From NCBI RefSeq assembly GCF_028553725.1, contig NZ_CP067126.1, positions 338,634-402,633 on the forward strand: a stretch of DNA of 64,000 nt, given 5' to 3'. Position numbers and translations under genes: made by a program. This DNA is from Paracoccus alcaliphilus (GTDB lineage: Bacteria > Pseudomonadota > Alphaproteobacteria > Rhodobacterales > Rhodobacteraceae). This document shows, piece after piece, positions 7,974 through 17,016 of this stretch. The notes beneath the pieces are model-generated. The model worked only from the letters and a program-made list of their open reading frames with translations. It made no database searches and was not told where the DNA came from. How positions within the stretch are numbered: position 1 is the stretch's first letter; every line of letters starts with the position of its first letter.

Positions 7974-10095
7974 GGCGGCTGACCGGCTCGCCGAAATGGC
8001 GCGCCTGCCTGCGGTTCATGTCGGTCAGCACAAGCCCGGGCCGCGCCACGCCCTTGAACTGATCCAGCGCCATCGCCACCGCCGCGCGTGGCGTGACCGC
8101 CCATCGCGCGACCACGGCCACACCGTCGCAGAACCGCGCCAGCAGCGGCGCATCGGCATCCCCCCGAACCGAAGGTGCGATAACGATCACCAGATCATGC
8201 GCCGCCGATACCCGCGCCAGCAGCGACTTCATCGCAGCGCCCGCCACGTCATCCGACACCGCGCTGTCCCATTTGCCCAAGGGCAGCACGGTCGCACCGG
8301 GACACCCCGTCAAGGGGTGCTGGCATTCGGCATCGCTGGCGCCGCGCAGCGCCTCGGCCAGTCCGGTCTTGGCTTGCAGGCCCAGCCGGGCGGTCAGCCC
8401 GACATGGGTCCAGTCCGCGTCGATCAACAGGACCGAGGCACCGGCTGCGGCGGCGGAACGGGCCAGCGCCTCGGCCAGCGCATCCTCGCCATCCCCGTCC
8501 CGGGCCGAGGTCAGCAGCAGCCGCAAGGGCCCGTCGCGCCGCGCCGTCAGGCCCAGCCGCATGCGCAGGCTGCGAATGGCAGCGTCGATCTGGGGCCGAC
8601 TGGCCCCCGCCCCCGGCACAGCGCCCAGCACCGGCACGCCCAGATCGGCCTCGGCCTGTGCGCTGGACAGGAAGCCGGGACGCAGCGCCTCGCGCAGCAG
8701 GGCGGCGACGACCCCCAGCGCCACGCCCAGCAACAGGCCCCAGATCAGCAGCAGCTTGGTCGGCGGATAGCTGGGATTGCGCGGCACGGCGGCTGGCTCG
8801 ACGATCTCGACCCCGCTGGAGAGATAGCTGATCGTCTCATCCACCAACCCGGTGCTGCCCAGATAACGCTCGTAAAGCGCCTGATAGGCCTGCGCCACGC
8901 GCTCCAGCTCGCGCAGCTCGACGATGCTGCGGTTTTCGACGCCCGAGCGGTTGCCCGCCTCGGCCAGGGCCGCCGCCACCAGCGCCTCGCGCGCCTCAAG
9001 AGTTTCGACCTCGTGGCCGATCATGCGCACGGTGCGGCCGATCTCGGCGGCCAGTTCGGCCTCGACCGCGCGACGCTCATTGGCGATGGCCTCGCGGCGC
9101 GGATCGGTGGCGTTCATGCGGGCCAGTTCGGCCTCGCGCAGCTTGATCTGGATCAGCTTTTCGCGAACGAGGGTGATCAGATCGGAATCCTGAACCTGCG
9201 GCAGCGACTGGATATCGCCGCCATCCTCCAGCAATTGCATCGCCCGCTCATATGCCGCCCGCTTTTCCGCCAGCACGGCGCGGGTGCGGATCAGTTCGGC
9301 GTTCATCTCGAACAGTTGCTGTTCGCTCAGCGTCGTGCCCGGATCGCCGGAAATCAGCTTGTGCTCGATGCGATAGCTGGTGACGGCATCCTCGGCCCCC
9401 GACAGTTGCTGGCGCAGGCTGACGACGCGCCCGTCCAGCCATTGCGCCAGCCGCTCTGCCCGTTCCAGCTGCGCCGCCTGCCGGTTGGCGATGAAGGCGT
9501 CGCCCATCGCATTGGCGATCTGCGCCGCCCGCCGCGCCGAGGTCGAGGTCACGTCGATGCCGATCACATTCGTATCGCCCTTGCGGCTGGCCCCGATATT
9601 CTTGCGCAATTCCCGCAGCGCATGGGATTCAACCGGCTGGCCGCCCTCGTCCCCACTCTCGCCCGCGCTTGTCGGCAGCAGGCTTTTGACCGCGCCGATG
9701 GCACGGGAAATCAGCGAAGGTTCGGACTGGCTGTATTCCCTGGTCGCCTCCAGATCGGCGGCCTCCAGCACGGCCTGCAAAATATCGCGCGATTCCAGAA
9801 TATAGATCTGGCTTTCCACGAAAGAGGTTTCGTCGCGCTTTGTCTGTTCGGTGGTTTCCAGCGGGCTTTGCAGCGGCGGGTCCGCCATCAGCAACAATGT
9901 CGTGCGATAGCGTTTTTCGGTCGTCAGCGCCAGAATTGCACAAAGCAGGACCGAACCGTTCACGAAACCGGCCAATAACCGGCGATTGCGGACCAGAAAC
10001 GAGGCCATTTGCGACAGGACCGAGGAAAGCTTCAGCTCATCCGCAATCAGATGCTGATTGCTTGAATCGGCATGATGCCTTTCCAAACGCGCCAT
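7960..10095 (-). CDS. Wzz/Wzc-like polysaccharide co-polymerase with degenerate tyrosine-kinase domain
   Basis: The start at 10095 (MARLERHH) is preferred over 10152, giving 711 aa. A transmembrane helix near residue 50 is followed by a Wzz domain, a long periplasmic coiled coil (about 100-400) and a second helix after NPSYPPTKLLLIWG. The C-terminal third has the BY-kinase fold and keeps the Walker A' strand SVLLIDADW. However, the P-loop reads TSARDGDGEDAL, with no lysine or Ser/Thr, and the Walker B equivalent is VIVIAPSV, without the usual aspartate. No tyrosine cluster is present at the C-terminus. It probably controls chain length and export as a scaffold without kinase activity. First gene of the operon with the polymerase and GT4 genes. 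Confidence 0.85.
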   Translation of the reverse strand: MARLERHHADSSNQHLIADELKLSSVLSQMASFLVRNRRLLAGFVNGSVLLCAILALTTEKRYRTTLLLMADPPLQSPLETTEQTKRDETSFVESQIYILESRDILQAVLEAADLEATREYSQSEPSLISRAIGAVKSLLPTSAGESGDEGGQPVESHALRELRKNIGASRKGDTNVIGIDVTSTSARRAAQIANAMGDAFIANRQAAQLERAERLAQWLDGRVVSLRQQLSGAEDAVTSYRIEHKLISGDPGTTLSEQQLFEMNAELIRTRAVLAEKRAAYERAMQLLEDGGDIQSLPQVQDSDLITLVREKLIQIKLREAELARMNATDPRREAIANERRAVEAELAAEIGRTVRMIGHEVETLEAREALVAAALAEAGNRSGVENRSIVELRELERVAQAYQALYERYLGSTGLVDETISYLSSGVEIVEPAAVPRNPSYPPTKLLLIWGLLLGVALGVVAALLREALRPGFLSSAQAEADLGVPVLGAVPGAGASRPQIDAAIRSLRMRLGLTARRDGPLRLLLTSARDGDGEDALAEALARSAAAAGASVLLIDADWTHVGLTARLGLQAKTGLAEALRGASDAECQHPLTGCPGATVLPLGKWDSAVSDDVAGAAMKSLLARVSAAHDLVIVIAPSVRGDADAPLLARFCDGVAVVARWAVTPRAAVAMALDQFKGVARPGLVLTDMNRRQARHFGEPVSRHAPG

Positions 10096-10343
10096 GAAAA
10101 TCGAACCCTGATACCAACTGAAATAACTACGGCGCAGGAATTGACCGCGCATTGCGGCTAGTCAAGCCCGATCGGCCCCGTCACCATCCGGTTTCCGGCG
10201 GAAAGACGCCGGTTTCACCCATGACGGGAAATGGGGTCACGCGATCCGCCGCAAGGGTCAATTTCCACACCATCCGTTTCACCACCCGCGGCGGGGTGCA
10301 TTGATGCTGGCGGGCCACGCGCGGCTGGGTTATCAGGGCGGCT

Positions 10344-11570
10344 ATGGAAAAGATCTCTCTGCCCGAACGCCCCGACTGGCGCGATACCGCGAAGGAAGTC
10401 GGCTTCACCTTTGCCGACATGCACGGCGAACCCTATTGGGACGAAAGCTCGGCCTATCGCTTTTCGCTGCGGCAGATCGAGCAGGATATCGAGGACCCCG
10501 CGACCGAATTGCACGCCATGTGCCGCGAGGCCGTGGCCGGGATCGTGGCCAGCGAGGCGCTGATGGACCGGCTGGGCATCCCCGAGGAACATCGTGATCT
10601 GGTCGCCGACAGCTGGCAGCGCAACGAGCCCGAAATCTATGGCCGGATGGATCTGGCCTATGACGGGACCGGCCCGGCCAAGCTGCTGGAATACAATGCC
10701 GACACCCCGACATCGCTGTATGAAAGCGCCGCGTTCCAATGGCAATGGCTGGAGGAGCAACTGGCGGCGGGTGTGCTGCCCGAGGGGGCCGACCAGTTCA
10801 ACGGCATCCACGAGGCCCTGGTCGCGCGGCTTGGCGATCTGTTCGAATCCGGCACGGATCTGCATTTCACCGCCGCCGCCGGCAACCCCGAGGATTACGC
10901 CACGGTCGAATCCATGGGCTGGGCCGCGCGCGAAGCCGGGCTGGGCGCACATTACAGCGATCTGGACAAGATCGGCCTCAGCGACGAGGGCCAGTTTCTG
11001 GACGCGGAAAACCGGGTGATCGGAACGCTGTTCAAGCTTTATCCGTGGGAGGATCTGCTGCGCGACGATTATGCGCGCCATATCAAGGGCTCGGGCTGCA
11101 TGTTCCTGGAACCGGCATGGAAGGCGCTGGTCTCGAACAAGGGGCTGCTGCCGGTGCTGTGGCAGATGTTCGAAGGTCATCCGAACCTGCTGCCCGCCTT
11201 CTTTGCCGATGACGTGGCCGATGCGCTGGTCGCGGGCGGCAGGCCGGTGCCCGCCGTGGCGGCGGCCTTTGACCGCGCGGCGGAACAGATGCGGCGCGGC
11301 CATGTGGTCAAGCCGATCTTTTCACGCGAAGGCGCCTCGGTCAGCATCGTCGAGGACGGCACGGTCACCGAAGCCTCGCCCAGCAACGATTATGACCAGC
11401 ATCCGCGCGTGGTGCAGGCCTATGCGCCGCTGCCGGAATTCGACGGTTTCCGCCCGGTGATCGGCGCATGGATCGTGGGTCACGCCTGCACCGGCATGGG
11501 CCTGCGCGAAGACCGTTTGCGCATTACCCAGGACCTGTCCCGTTTCAAACCGCATTTCATCGCCGACTGA
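10344..11570 (+). CDS. ygiC: Glutathionylspermidine synthase-like ATP-grasp protein (YgiC/YjfC family)
   Basis: 408 aa, the usual length for YgiC/YjfC. It resembles the C-terminal synthetase half of glutathionylspermidine synthase. Visible family features are GRMDLAYDGTGPAKLLEYNADTP (substrate/Mg-binding), VESMGWAAREAG, and the late VKPIFSREGASVSI strand-loop of the ATP-grasp. The family is an amine-carboxylate ligase of unsettled substrate; the amidase half of the E. coli bifunctional enzyme is absent. It is followed after 20 bp by a DUF1190 lipoprotein gene, the same pairing as ygiC-ygiB in enterobacteria. It is divergent from the polysaccharide operon and probably unrelated to it. Confidence 0.85.
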   Translation: MEKISLPERPDWRDTAKEVGFTFADMHGEPYWDESSAYRFSLRQIEQDIEDPATELHAMCREAVAGIVASEALMDRLGIPEEHRDLVADSWQRNEPEIYGRMDLAYDGTGPAKLLEYNADTPTSLYESAAFQWQWLEEQLAAGVLPEGADQFNGIHEALVARLGDLFESGTDLHFTAAAGNPEDYATVESMGWAAREAGLGAHYSDLDKIGLSDEGQFLDAENRVIGTLFKLYPWEDLLRDDYARHIKGSGCMFLEPAWKALVSNKGLLPVLWQMFEGHPNLLPAFFADDVADALVAGGRPVPAVAAAFDRAAEQMRRGHVVKPIFSREGASVSIVEDGTVTEASPSNDYDQHPRVVQAYAPLPEFDGFRPVIGAWIVGHACTGMGLREDRLRITQDLSRFKPHFIAD

Positions 11571-11590
11571 CCCGAAAGGGGGATTCAGAC

Positions 11591-12172
11591 ATGAGAAAAC
11601 GCTCCAGAACCGTAGCCCTGACCCTGCTGGGCGCCGCCGCCTTTACCGTCGCGGGCTGCCGCGAGGAACAGGTGGATGCGCAGGCTTTCCCCGATCTGGC
11701 CAGCTGTCAGGCAGCGGCATCCTCGGGCGGCATGTTCACCGCCGCCGAATGCGATCAGGCCTTTGCCGAGGCCGAGCAGCTGCATGTCGAATCCGCCCCC
11801 CGCTATGACAGTATCGCGGTCTGCGAGGAACAGCACGGCGCCGGCAATTGCGGCAGTGAAAGCGAGGTCAGCAGCGGCGGATCGGGCAGCATCTTCATGC
11901 CGTTGCTGGCGGGCTATCTGATCGGCAACATGCTGGGCCGCGCGGGCGGCGGAATGGCGGCGGCGCAGCCGATGTACCGCACGCCCGACGGCCGTTTCAC
12001 CAATGCGACGGGAACCAGCGCCTATTCGTCGAATGCGGGCCGCGCGCAACTGGGCAGCCAGCAATTCGCCCGCCCCGCCGCAACCGCAGGCAGACCGCCG
12101 ATGACGGCTGCCACCGCAGCCTCTCGCGGCGGGTTCGGCAGCACCGGCGGATCGCGCGGCTTCGGCGGCTGA
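11591..12172 (+). CDS. ygiB: DUF1190 (YgiB-like) lipoprotein
   Basis: 193 aa. The ATG at 11591 follows AAAGGGGGATTCAGAC and gives a lipoprotein signal, MRKRSRTVALTLLGAAAF followed by lipobox VAGC. The mature protein has conserved Cys residues typical of DUF1190 (DLASCQAAASSG, AAECDQAFAEAE, VCEEQHGAGNC) and a glycine-rich membrane-like segment (FMPLLAGYLIGNMLGRAGGG). The C-terminus is low-complexity, rich in Ser, Thr, Ala and Gly. It pairs with ygiC, as in other proteobacteria. Function is unknown; an envelope stress role is only suggested by family context. Confidence 0.85.
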   Translation: MRKRSRTVALTLLGAAAFTVAGCREEQVDAQAFPDLASCQAAASSGGMFTAAECDQAFAEAEQLHVESAPRYDSIAVCEEQHGAGNCGSESEVSSGGSGSIFMPLLAGYLIGNMLGRAGGGMAAAQPMYRTPDGRFTNATGTSAYSSNAGRAQLGSQQFARPAATAGRPPMTAATAASRGGFGSTGGSRGFGG

Positions 12173-12207
12173 GGATTTTCGCCCGGAGGGGGCTTTGCCC
12201 CTGTCGC

Positions 12208-13185
12208 GGCGCTGTTGCGCAAATCATCTGGCGACCGCAGTTCCCCTTTCGCCGGACACACTTATCCCATTGCCACAGTGACCGGGATGCCGATTGCCGC
12301 GAAGCGGTTCATGACCGTCGCGCGGATCTGGACCTCGGCAACCTGGCGGTCGAAGTCCCGTGACATCAGCCGCAGGCCGAGCCGCTGCACTGCGGGCAGC
12401 GATAGCGTCATGGCAGGCCCGTGTATCGCAGGCACCGTCGGCCGTGACCGTGGCGATCTCCTCGTCCGCCGGGATCTGGGCCAGCAGGTCCGGCAGCATC
12501 CCTCGCCGGTTCATTCGAACCGGTGGCATTCACCGGCTCGATATCGCCGACATTGCTTGACGTGACTTCCACCGCCCGGATCTCGAGCGTTTCCTCGTCG
12601 ATCCCGAGATGGATCTTGCGCCGCGAGCCATGTCGGCCACTGGTCCGAGGACCATGGCGAGCCCTTCGTTTCGAGCCGCCATGCTTGTGCGTGTGCCACT
12701 CTCCTTCGCCCTCCACCCGCTGCTGTCGACGAGCAGGTGCAACGACCCCTTGGAACCGCGAAATGGAATGACGACCTCCAAGGTCTTCTGCCGACGGGAA
12801 AGGGTGCTGAAGTCCGGCACAGCCCAGCCGAGCGCCGAGAATTCCAGAAGGCTTGCCACGAAGCCGCCTCGCCATGGTTGCTCGAACCGGTGGCGCAACA
12901 TGGCTCGATCTGGCAGTGCGGCAGGCCGAAGAGAACCTTGATGGTCAGGCGGGCCTAGATCGCAGCGTCGCTGCAGGCTTTCTGGCGGCCACGCCGCCCT
13001 GACGGCACTGCCTCCCACTAGCATCAAGGGAGCGAACCGGACGGTCAGAGATCCGCGCTGCCTCAGCGCTTGGTTATACGCGTGCCAATTGGTGGTCTTG
13101 TAGGTCGGTTTCGGCGGTCTGCCCATGCCATTCGGCTACTACATTGGATTCCCAAAGTGAATCTCAGGCCTCCTTTGTGCAACAA
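12208..13185 (-). mobile_element. Decayed IS5-family element
   Basis: Remnant of about 0.98 kb with imperfect terminal repeats (CTGTTGCGCAAA at the left, TTTGTGCAACAAGG at the right). On the minus strand, transposase-like stretches appear in different frames: PTYKTTNWHAYNQALRQRGS near 13100, AVPDFSTLSRRQKTL near 12820, then KIHLGIDEETLEIRAVEV and IPADEEIATVTADGA further on. Several frameshifts have destroyed the gene. It is the same transposase type as the elements at 17.0 and 30.3 kb but clearly diverged. Its right end abuts the truncated ligD. Confidence 0.75.
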
Positions 13186-13187
13186 GG

Positions 13188-14708
13188 CCTTTGTATGTGT
13201 TCGATCTGCTCTATCTCGACGGATATGATCTGCGCAAAGCCCCGTTGAGCGACCGAAAGGCGGCTTTGGAAAAGCTGCTGGACGCTGCTCCGGTGACGTT
13301 GCGCTACAGCGACCATTTCGATGAAAGCGGCGCGCTGGTTCTGCGCCATGCCTGCCGGTTGTCGCTGGAGGGGATCGTCTCGAAACAGTCCGATGCGCCC
13401 TATCGCTCAGGGCGCGGCAAGGGCTGGATCAAATCGAAATGCTCGGCGCGGCAGGAATTCGTGGTGGCGGGTTATGTGCCCTCGACCGTGTCGGACAAGG
13501 CCATCGGCTCGTTGGTGCTGGGTGTTTACGAGGATGGGGCGTTGCAGCATGTGGGACGGGTGGGCACTGGTTTTTCTGTCAGGGTCGCCGAAGAACTCCA
13601 TGCCAGCCTGAACAAGCTTCGGGTCAACAAAAGCCCATTCGCGCAACCGCTGACCGCGACCGAAGCGCGCAAGGTTCGCTATGTCCGCCCCGAACTGGTG
13701 GCCGAGGTCGAGTTCCGGGCATGGACCGCCGACGGTCATCTGCGCCATGCGTCGTTCCGGGGCCTGCGCGAGGACAAGCCTGCCGCGGAAATCGTCCGCG
13801 AAACGGCGGGCGTGAAGGATGCGCCCGCCAGGCCCCAACGCCGTCGCGTTACGCTGACCCATCCCGACCGCATCTATTGGCCGGATGAGGGCATCACCAA
13901 AGAGGGGCTTGCGGATTACCATGCCGAAGTCTGGCCGCTGATCGCGCCTTATATCGTCGGGCGCCCGCTGGCGCTGCTGCGCTGCCCCACTGGCATCGGG
14001 GGCCAGAAGTTCTTTCAGAAGCATGCGTGGAAAGGGATGAACAAACATATCGTCCCCATCCACGATCCGAAGGACAAGAAGGGCGCGCCGCTGATTTCCA
14101 TCACCGATCTGGACGGGCTCATGGGGTTGGTGCAATCCGCCGCACTCGAAATCCATCCCTGGGGTACGACCATCGCCGATTGGGAACGACCCGACACGAT
14201 CACCATGGACCTCGATCCCGGCGAGGGCGTCGAATGGCAGGCAGTGATCGACGCCGCGCATGAGGTGCGGCAGCGGCTGGAGGGCGCGGGGCTTGCGGCT
14301 TTTGTGAAAACCTCGGGCGGGAAAGGGCTGCATGTCGTCGCACCCCTGAAACCCAAGGCGGGATGGGCGGCGGTCAAAAGCTTTGCCAAGGCCATCGCCG
14401 ACAGCATGGCCCTGGACAGTCCGGAACGATATGTCTCGACCATTGCGAAATCGAAGCGGCGCGGCAGGATCCTGATCGACTATCTGCGCAATCAGCGAGG
14501 CTCGACGGCGGTCGCTGCGTGGTCACCCCGCGCCCGGCCCGGCGCTGCGGTGTCGATGCCCCTGGCGTGGGAGGAACTGGCCCCCGATATTGGCCCGGAT
14601 CATTTCACGGTCGAGAATGCGTCCAACCGCCTTGCGGTGCTGAAAGCCGATCCGTGGCAGGCGTTTCGTTCCGCGGAAACGCCTCTGGAGACGAAGCGCA
14701 AAGCCTGA
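13188..14708 (+). pseudogene. ligD: ATP-dependent DNA ligase LigD, 5'-truncated
   Basis: LigD sequence begins abruptly at the edge of the IS remnant. It carries ligase motif III (YVFDLLYLDG), motif IV (LEGIVSKQ), motif V (WIKSK), the OB-fold domain, and then a complete primase/polymerase domain with HPDRIYWP, the DLDP metal motif (TMDLDPGEGV) and TSGGKGLHVV. The N-terminal phosphoesterase domain and ligase motif I with the AMP-accepting lysine are missing. A TTG at 13191 could start a 505 aa product, which could not be adenylated but might keep polymerase activity. It is convergent with the intact ku gene, 2 bp away, so the NHEJ pair was once complete. Confidence 0.85.
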
Positions 14709-14710
14709 CG

Positions 14711-15511
14711 CTACTTCTTTTTCTTTGCCGCACCGATGCTTTTGCGCAGGGCATCCATGATGTCGATGACATTGTCCGTATCCGCCTTTTCAGGCGCTTT
14801 GGTCCTGACCCGCCGTTTGGGGCTTTTCTTTCTGGCTGCGATGATGTCCAGCAGTCGCGCCTGAACAGGGTCATCCACCATCGAGGGATCCCAGGCCACC
14901 GTGCGTTCGTCGATCAGTTTCCGCATCAGCGTCATCAGCCGGGATGGGGGCTTGTCATCCGTGCTGTCGTCGAAATAATCGGCCTCGTTGCGCAGTTCGT
15001 CGCCATAGCGCAGGGTCCACAGCGTGATCCCCTTGCCGCGCGGTTGCAACATGACCGCCCTTTCCCGGCGATACATCACCAGTCGCGAGATGCCGACGGT
15101 CTTCGTTCTGGCCATCGCGTCGCGGATGACGGCAAATGCCTCTGCGCCGATCTTGTCGGCGGGCGTCAGGTAATGGGGCTGGTCATACCAGACCCAGCCG
15201 ATGGAATCCGCCGGCACGAACATGTCGATATCGATGGTGCGGGTGCTTTCAAGCGCGACCGCCTCGATGTCCTTGTCGTCCAGCATGACATAGTCGTCCT
15301 CGCCCCGGGGATAACCCCTGACCTCGTCATCCTCGGCCACCGGTTTCCCCGAGATTGCATCGACATACCGACTGAGGACACGGTTGCCGGTTTTGGCGTT
15401 CAGCGTGTGGAAACGGACCTTCTCGGCCTCGGTCGTGGCGGGCATCATCGCCACCGGACAGGTGACCAGCGACAGTTTGAGATAGCCCTTCCAATAAGAG
15501 CGCGGTGCCAT
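14711..15511 (-). CDS. ku: Non-homologous end-joining protein Ku
   Basis: The start at 15511 follows AAGGATCCCGAC and gives 266 aa beginning MAPRSYWKGYLKLSLVTCPV, the standard bacterial Ku N-terminus. Other family hallmarks are RFHTLNAKTGNRVLSRYVD, KDIEAVALESTRTIDIDMFV and YYLTP-like PHYLTPADKIGAEAF. The C-terminus is lysine-rich (GAAKKKK), as in DNA-binding tails of Ku. It forms a homodimeric ring on broken DNA ends and recruits LigD. Its only nearby ligD lacks the ligation lysine, so end joining would need another ligase. Convergent with ligD. Confidence 0.92.
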   Translation of the reverse strand: MAPRSYWKGYLKLSLVTCPVAMMPATTEAEKVRFHTLNAKTGNRVLSRYVDAISGKPVAEDDEVRGYPRGEDDYVMLDDKDIEAVALESTRTIDIDMFVPADSIGWVWYDQPHYLTPADKIGAEAFAVIRDAMARTKTVGISRLVMYRRERAVMLQPRGKGITLWTLRYGDELRNEADYFDDSTDDKPPSRLMTLMRKLIDERTVAWDPSMVDDPVQARLLDIIAARKKSPKRRVRTKAPEKADTDNVIDIMDALRKSIGAAKKKK

Positions 15512-15652
15512 GTCGGGATCCTTCGCGGGGGGCGCAGGAAGGGAACGGAGGACGTCGCCGATGGTTCCCCACGCATCGCGTCGGGAACATTCCGGGCAAA
15601 CGGTTGTTGCCGGACCTCCGAGGAGTCGCGATCCCCAACAAGGAGAAGGCAC

Positions 15653-16579
15653 ATGTTCTTACGCGTTGATAAACTGCAGATCGACCTGCCGGCACCGAAG
15701 CGCCAGGATCCCAACGCGGCAGCAGCCCTGCAAGAGCTTCTGGGCGGCAAATATGGCGAGATGTCGACTTTGGGCAACTATATGTTCCAAAGCTTCAACT
15801 TCCGCAGCAAGAGCAAGCTGCGTCCCTTCTATAGTCTGGTGGCGGCAATCACGGCCGAGGAACTCGGTCATGTCGAGCTGGTCAGCAACGGCGTCGCGAT
15901 GCTGGCGAATGGTCCGGATGCGGATCAGGACGATCAGGGACCCGGCGGCGACATTTCCGGCGCTCCATTCGAGGCGATGAAGGATGCCCGGCTGGCCGCG
16001 GCTTTCTATTCGCACGCGGGTGGCGCGGTTCCGGTCAACAGCAACGGGCAGTCATGGAACGCGGACATGGTCACCACGATGGGCAATGTCGTCGTGGACC
16101 TGCTGCACAACTTCCACCTCGAATGCGGCGCGAGGCTGCACAAGCTGCGGGTTTACGAGAGCCTGACCGATCCCACCGGGCGCGAGGTCTGCGGCTATCT
16201 GCTGGTGCGGGGTTCGGTTCACGCACATGCATATGCGCTGGCACTGAAAAAGATTACCGGGGTCGATCTGGACAAGTTTCTGCCGGTGCCGAACATCCCC
16301 TTGGGCAATATTCCCGAATGTCAGAAATATCTGGCCGAGGGGGCGCATCGCCGCCTCTATACCTTCAGCCCGGACGATTATCACGAGATGAAGGGCATCT
16401 GGGGAAATGGCGAGGGGGCGCTGCCCGATGACCCGCCCGGAGAACTGGAGGTGGTGGATGGCATCCCGGAGGGCGGCAAGATCCACGATCTGACCGGCGT
16501 TCCTTCGGCCTTCACCCCCGATTACGCGCCCGAAGAAATGTTCGAGATCGCCAGCAAGCTGTATCAGAAATCACGATAA
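15653..16579 (+). CDS. Manganese catalase
   Basis: 308 aa with a strong ribosome site (AAGGAGAAGGC) before the ATG. Matches non-heme di-manganese catalases: MFLRVDKLQIDLPAPKRQDP at the start, a ferritin-like four-helix core with metal-binding Glu/His sets (LQELLGGKYGEMSTLGNY; ITAEELGHVELV; NFHLECGARLHKLRVYE; SVHAHAYALALKKITG) and a C-terminal arm ending in EEMFEIASKLYQ. Breaks down hydrogen peroxide in the cytoplasm. It is divergent from ku, with about 140 bp between them. The pairing of NHEJ and Mn-catalase fits a stationary-phase or oxidative-stress cassette, but co-regulation is inference. Confidence 0.92.
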   Translation: MFLRVDKLQIDLPAPKRQDPNAAAALQELLGGKYGEMSTLGNYMFQSFNFRSKSKLRPFYSLVAAITAEELGHVELVSNGVAMLANGPDADQDDQGPGGDISGAPFEAMKDARLAAAFYSHAGGAVPVNSNGQSWNADMVTTMGNVVVDLLHNFHLECGARLHKLRVYESLTDPTGREVCGYLLVRGSVHAHAYALALKKITGVDLDKFLPVPNIPLGNIPECQKYLAEGAHRRLYTFSPDDYHEMKGIWGNGEGALPDDPPGELEVVDGIPEGGKIHDLTGVPSAFTPDYAPEEMFEIASKLYQKSR

Positions 16580-16768
16580 AGGGGCTGCGAGAGGTCGCCA
16601 CTCCTCGGCAATGAGGACTATGGCGGCATCCGTGGCAGGGCTCTTTCAATAGGGCGGAGCAATGGGTCTATCGATTGCTCGTGCTTGAAAACGACAGCGT
16701 CCCCATTTGACCTCCTTCTGTGTGGCAGCACATCAATGCCGTGCGCCCGCCGCCTCCCAAAATCCTCC

Positions 16769-17009
16769 TTAAATCACAACCTCAAATCTGTGCCATGGGC
16801 GCTGACGGCCGACAGAGAACTCGTTCATCGTATTTATGATCGCGAGGCAGTAGGCGAGGATCGACCGCGGCAGGTCACTGCCGGTCTCCGAGATTCGGGC
16901 CGGAAGCTTTGTTAATTCCTGAACACTGAAGTTAGAAACATCCAGCCGATCGAGATAGGCGACCATGAGCTGAGCATAGAATGCGACGATCTTGTCGTGA
17001 CGCTTCCTG
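16769..17009 (-). pseudogene. C-terminal fragment of an SMC/Rad50-like ATPase
   Basis: The minus-strand frame reads RKRHDKIVAFYAQLMVAYLD, a joining strand, then ARISETGSDLPRSILAYCLA and ends FEVVI followed by TAA at 16771-16769. Resemblance to the ABC signature and post-signature helix of SMC-like proteins, with FEVVI positioned where Walker B (hhhhD) should begin, suggests truncation exactly at Walker B. An IS110-like end sequence (CACATCAATGCCGT, 16729-16742) lies just beyond. It is the continuation of the zinc-hook fragment at 19424-19900; a 7-bp repeat marks the joint. Inactive. Confidence 0.55.
17003..17009. repeat. CTTCCTG direct repeat, left copy
   Basis: CTTCCTG occurs here and at 19424-19430, exactly at the two broken ends of the SMC-like gene. 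Removing one copy and everything between them restores an uninterrupted reading frame, so this may be a target-site duplication of the inserted IS block. Confidence 0.5.
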
Positions 17010-17016
17010 CCGGCAT

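Noticed and set aside
10231..10563. Alternative frames around the ygiC start
   Set aside because: The ygiC frame has family motifs from its first residues; the others are out-of-frame and stop soon.
12180..12205. Short GGGGGC-TTT-GCCCC hairpin after ygiB
   Set aside because: Stem is short and imperfect and there is no U-run; too weak to call a terminator.
14363..15652. Upstream extension of the manganese catalase frame through ligD and ku
   Set aside because: The catalase starts at 15653 with a strong ribosome site; the extension is only the open antisense frame of ku.
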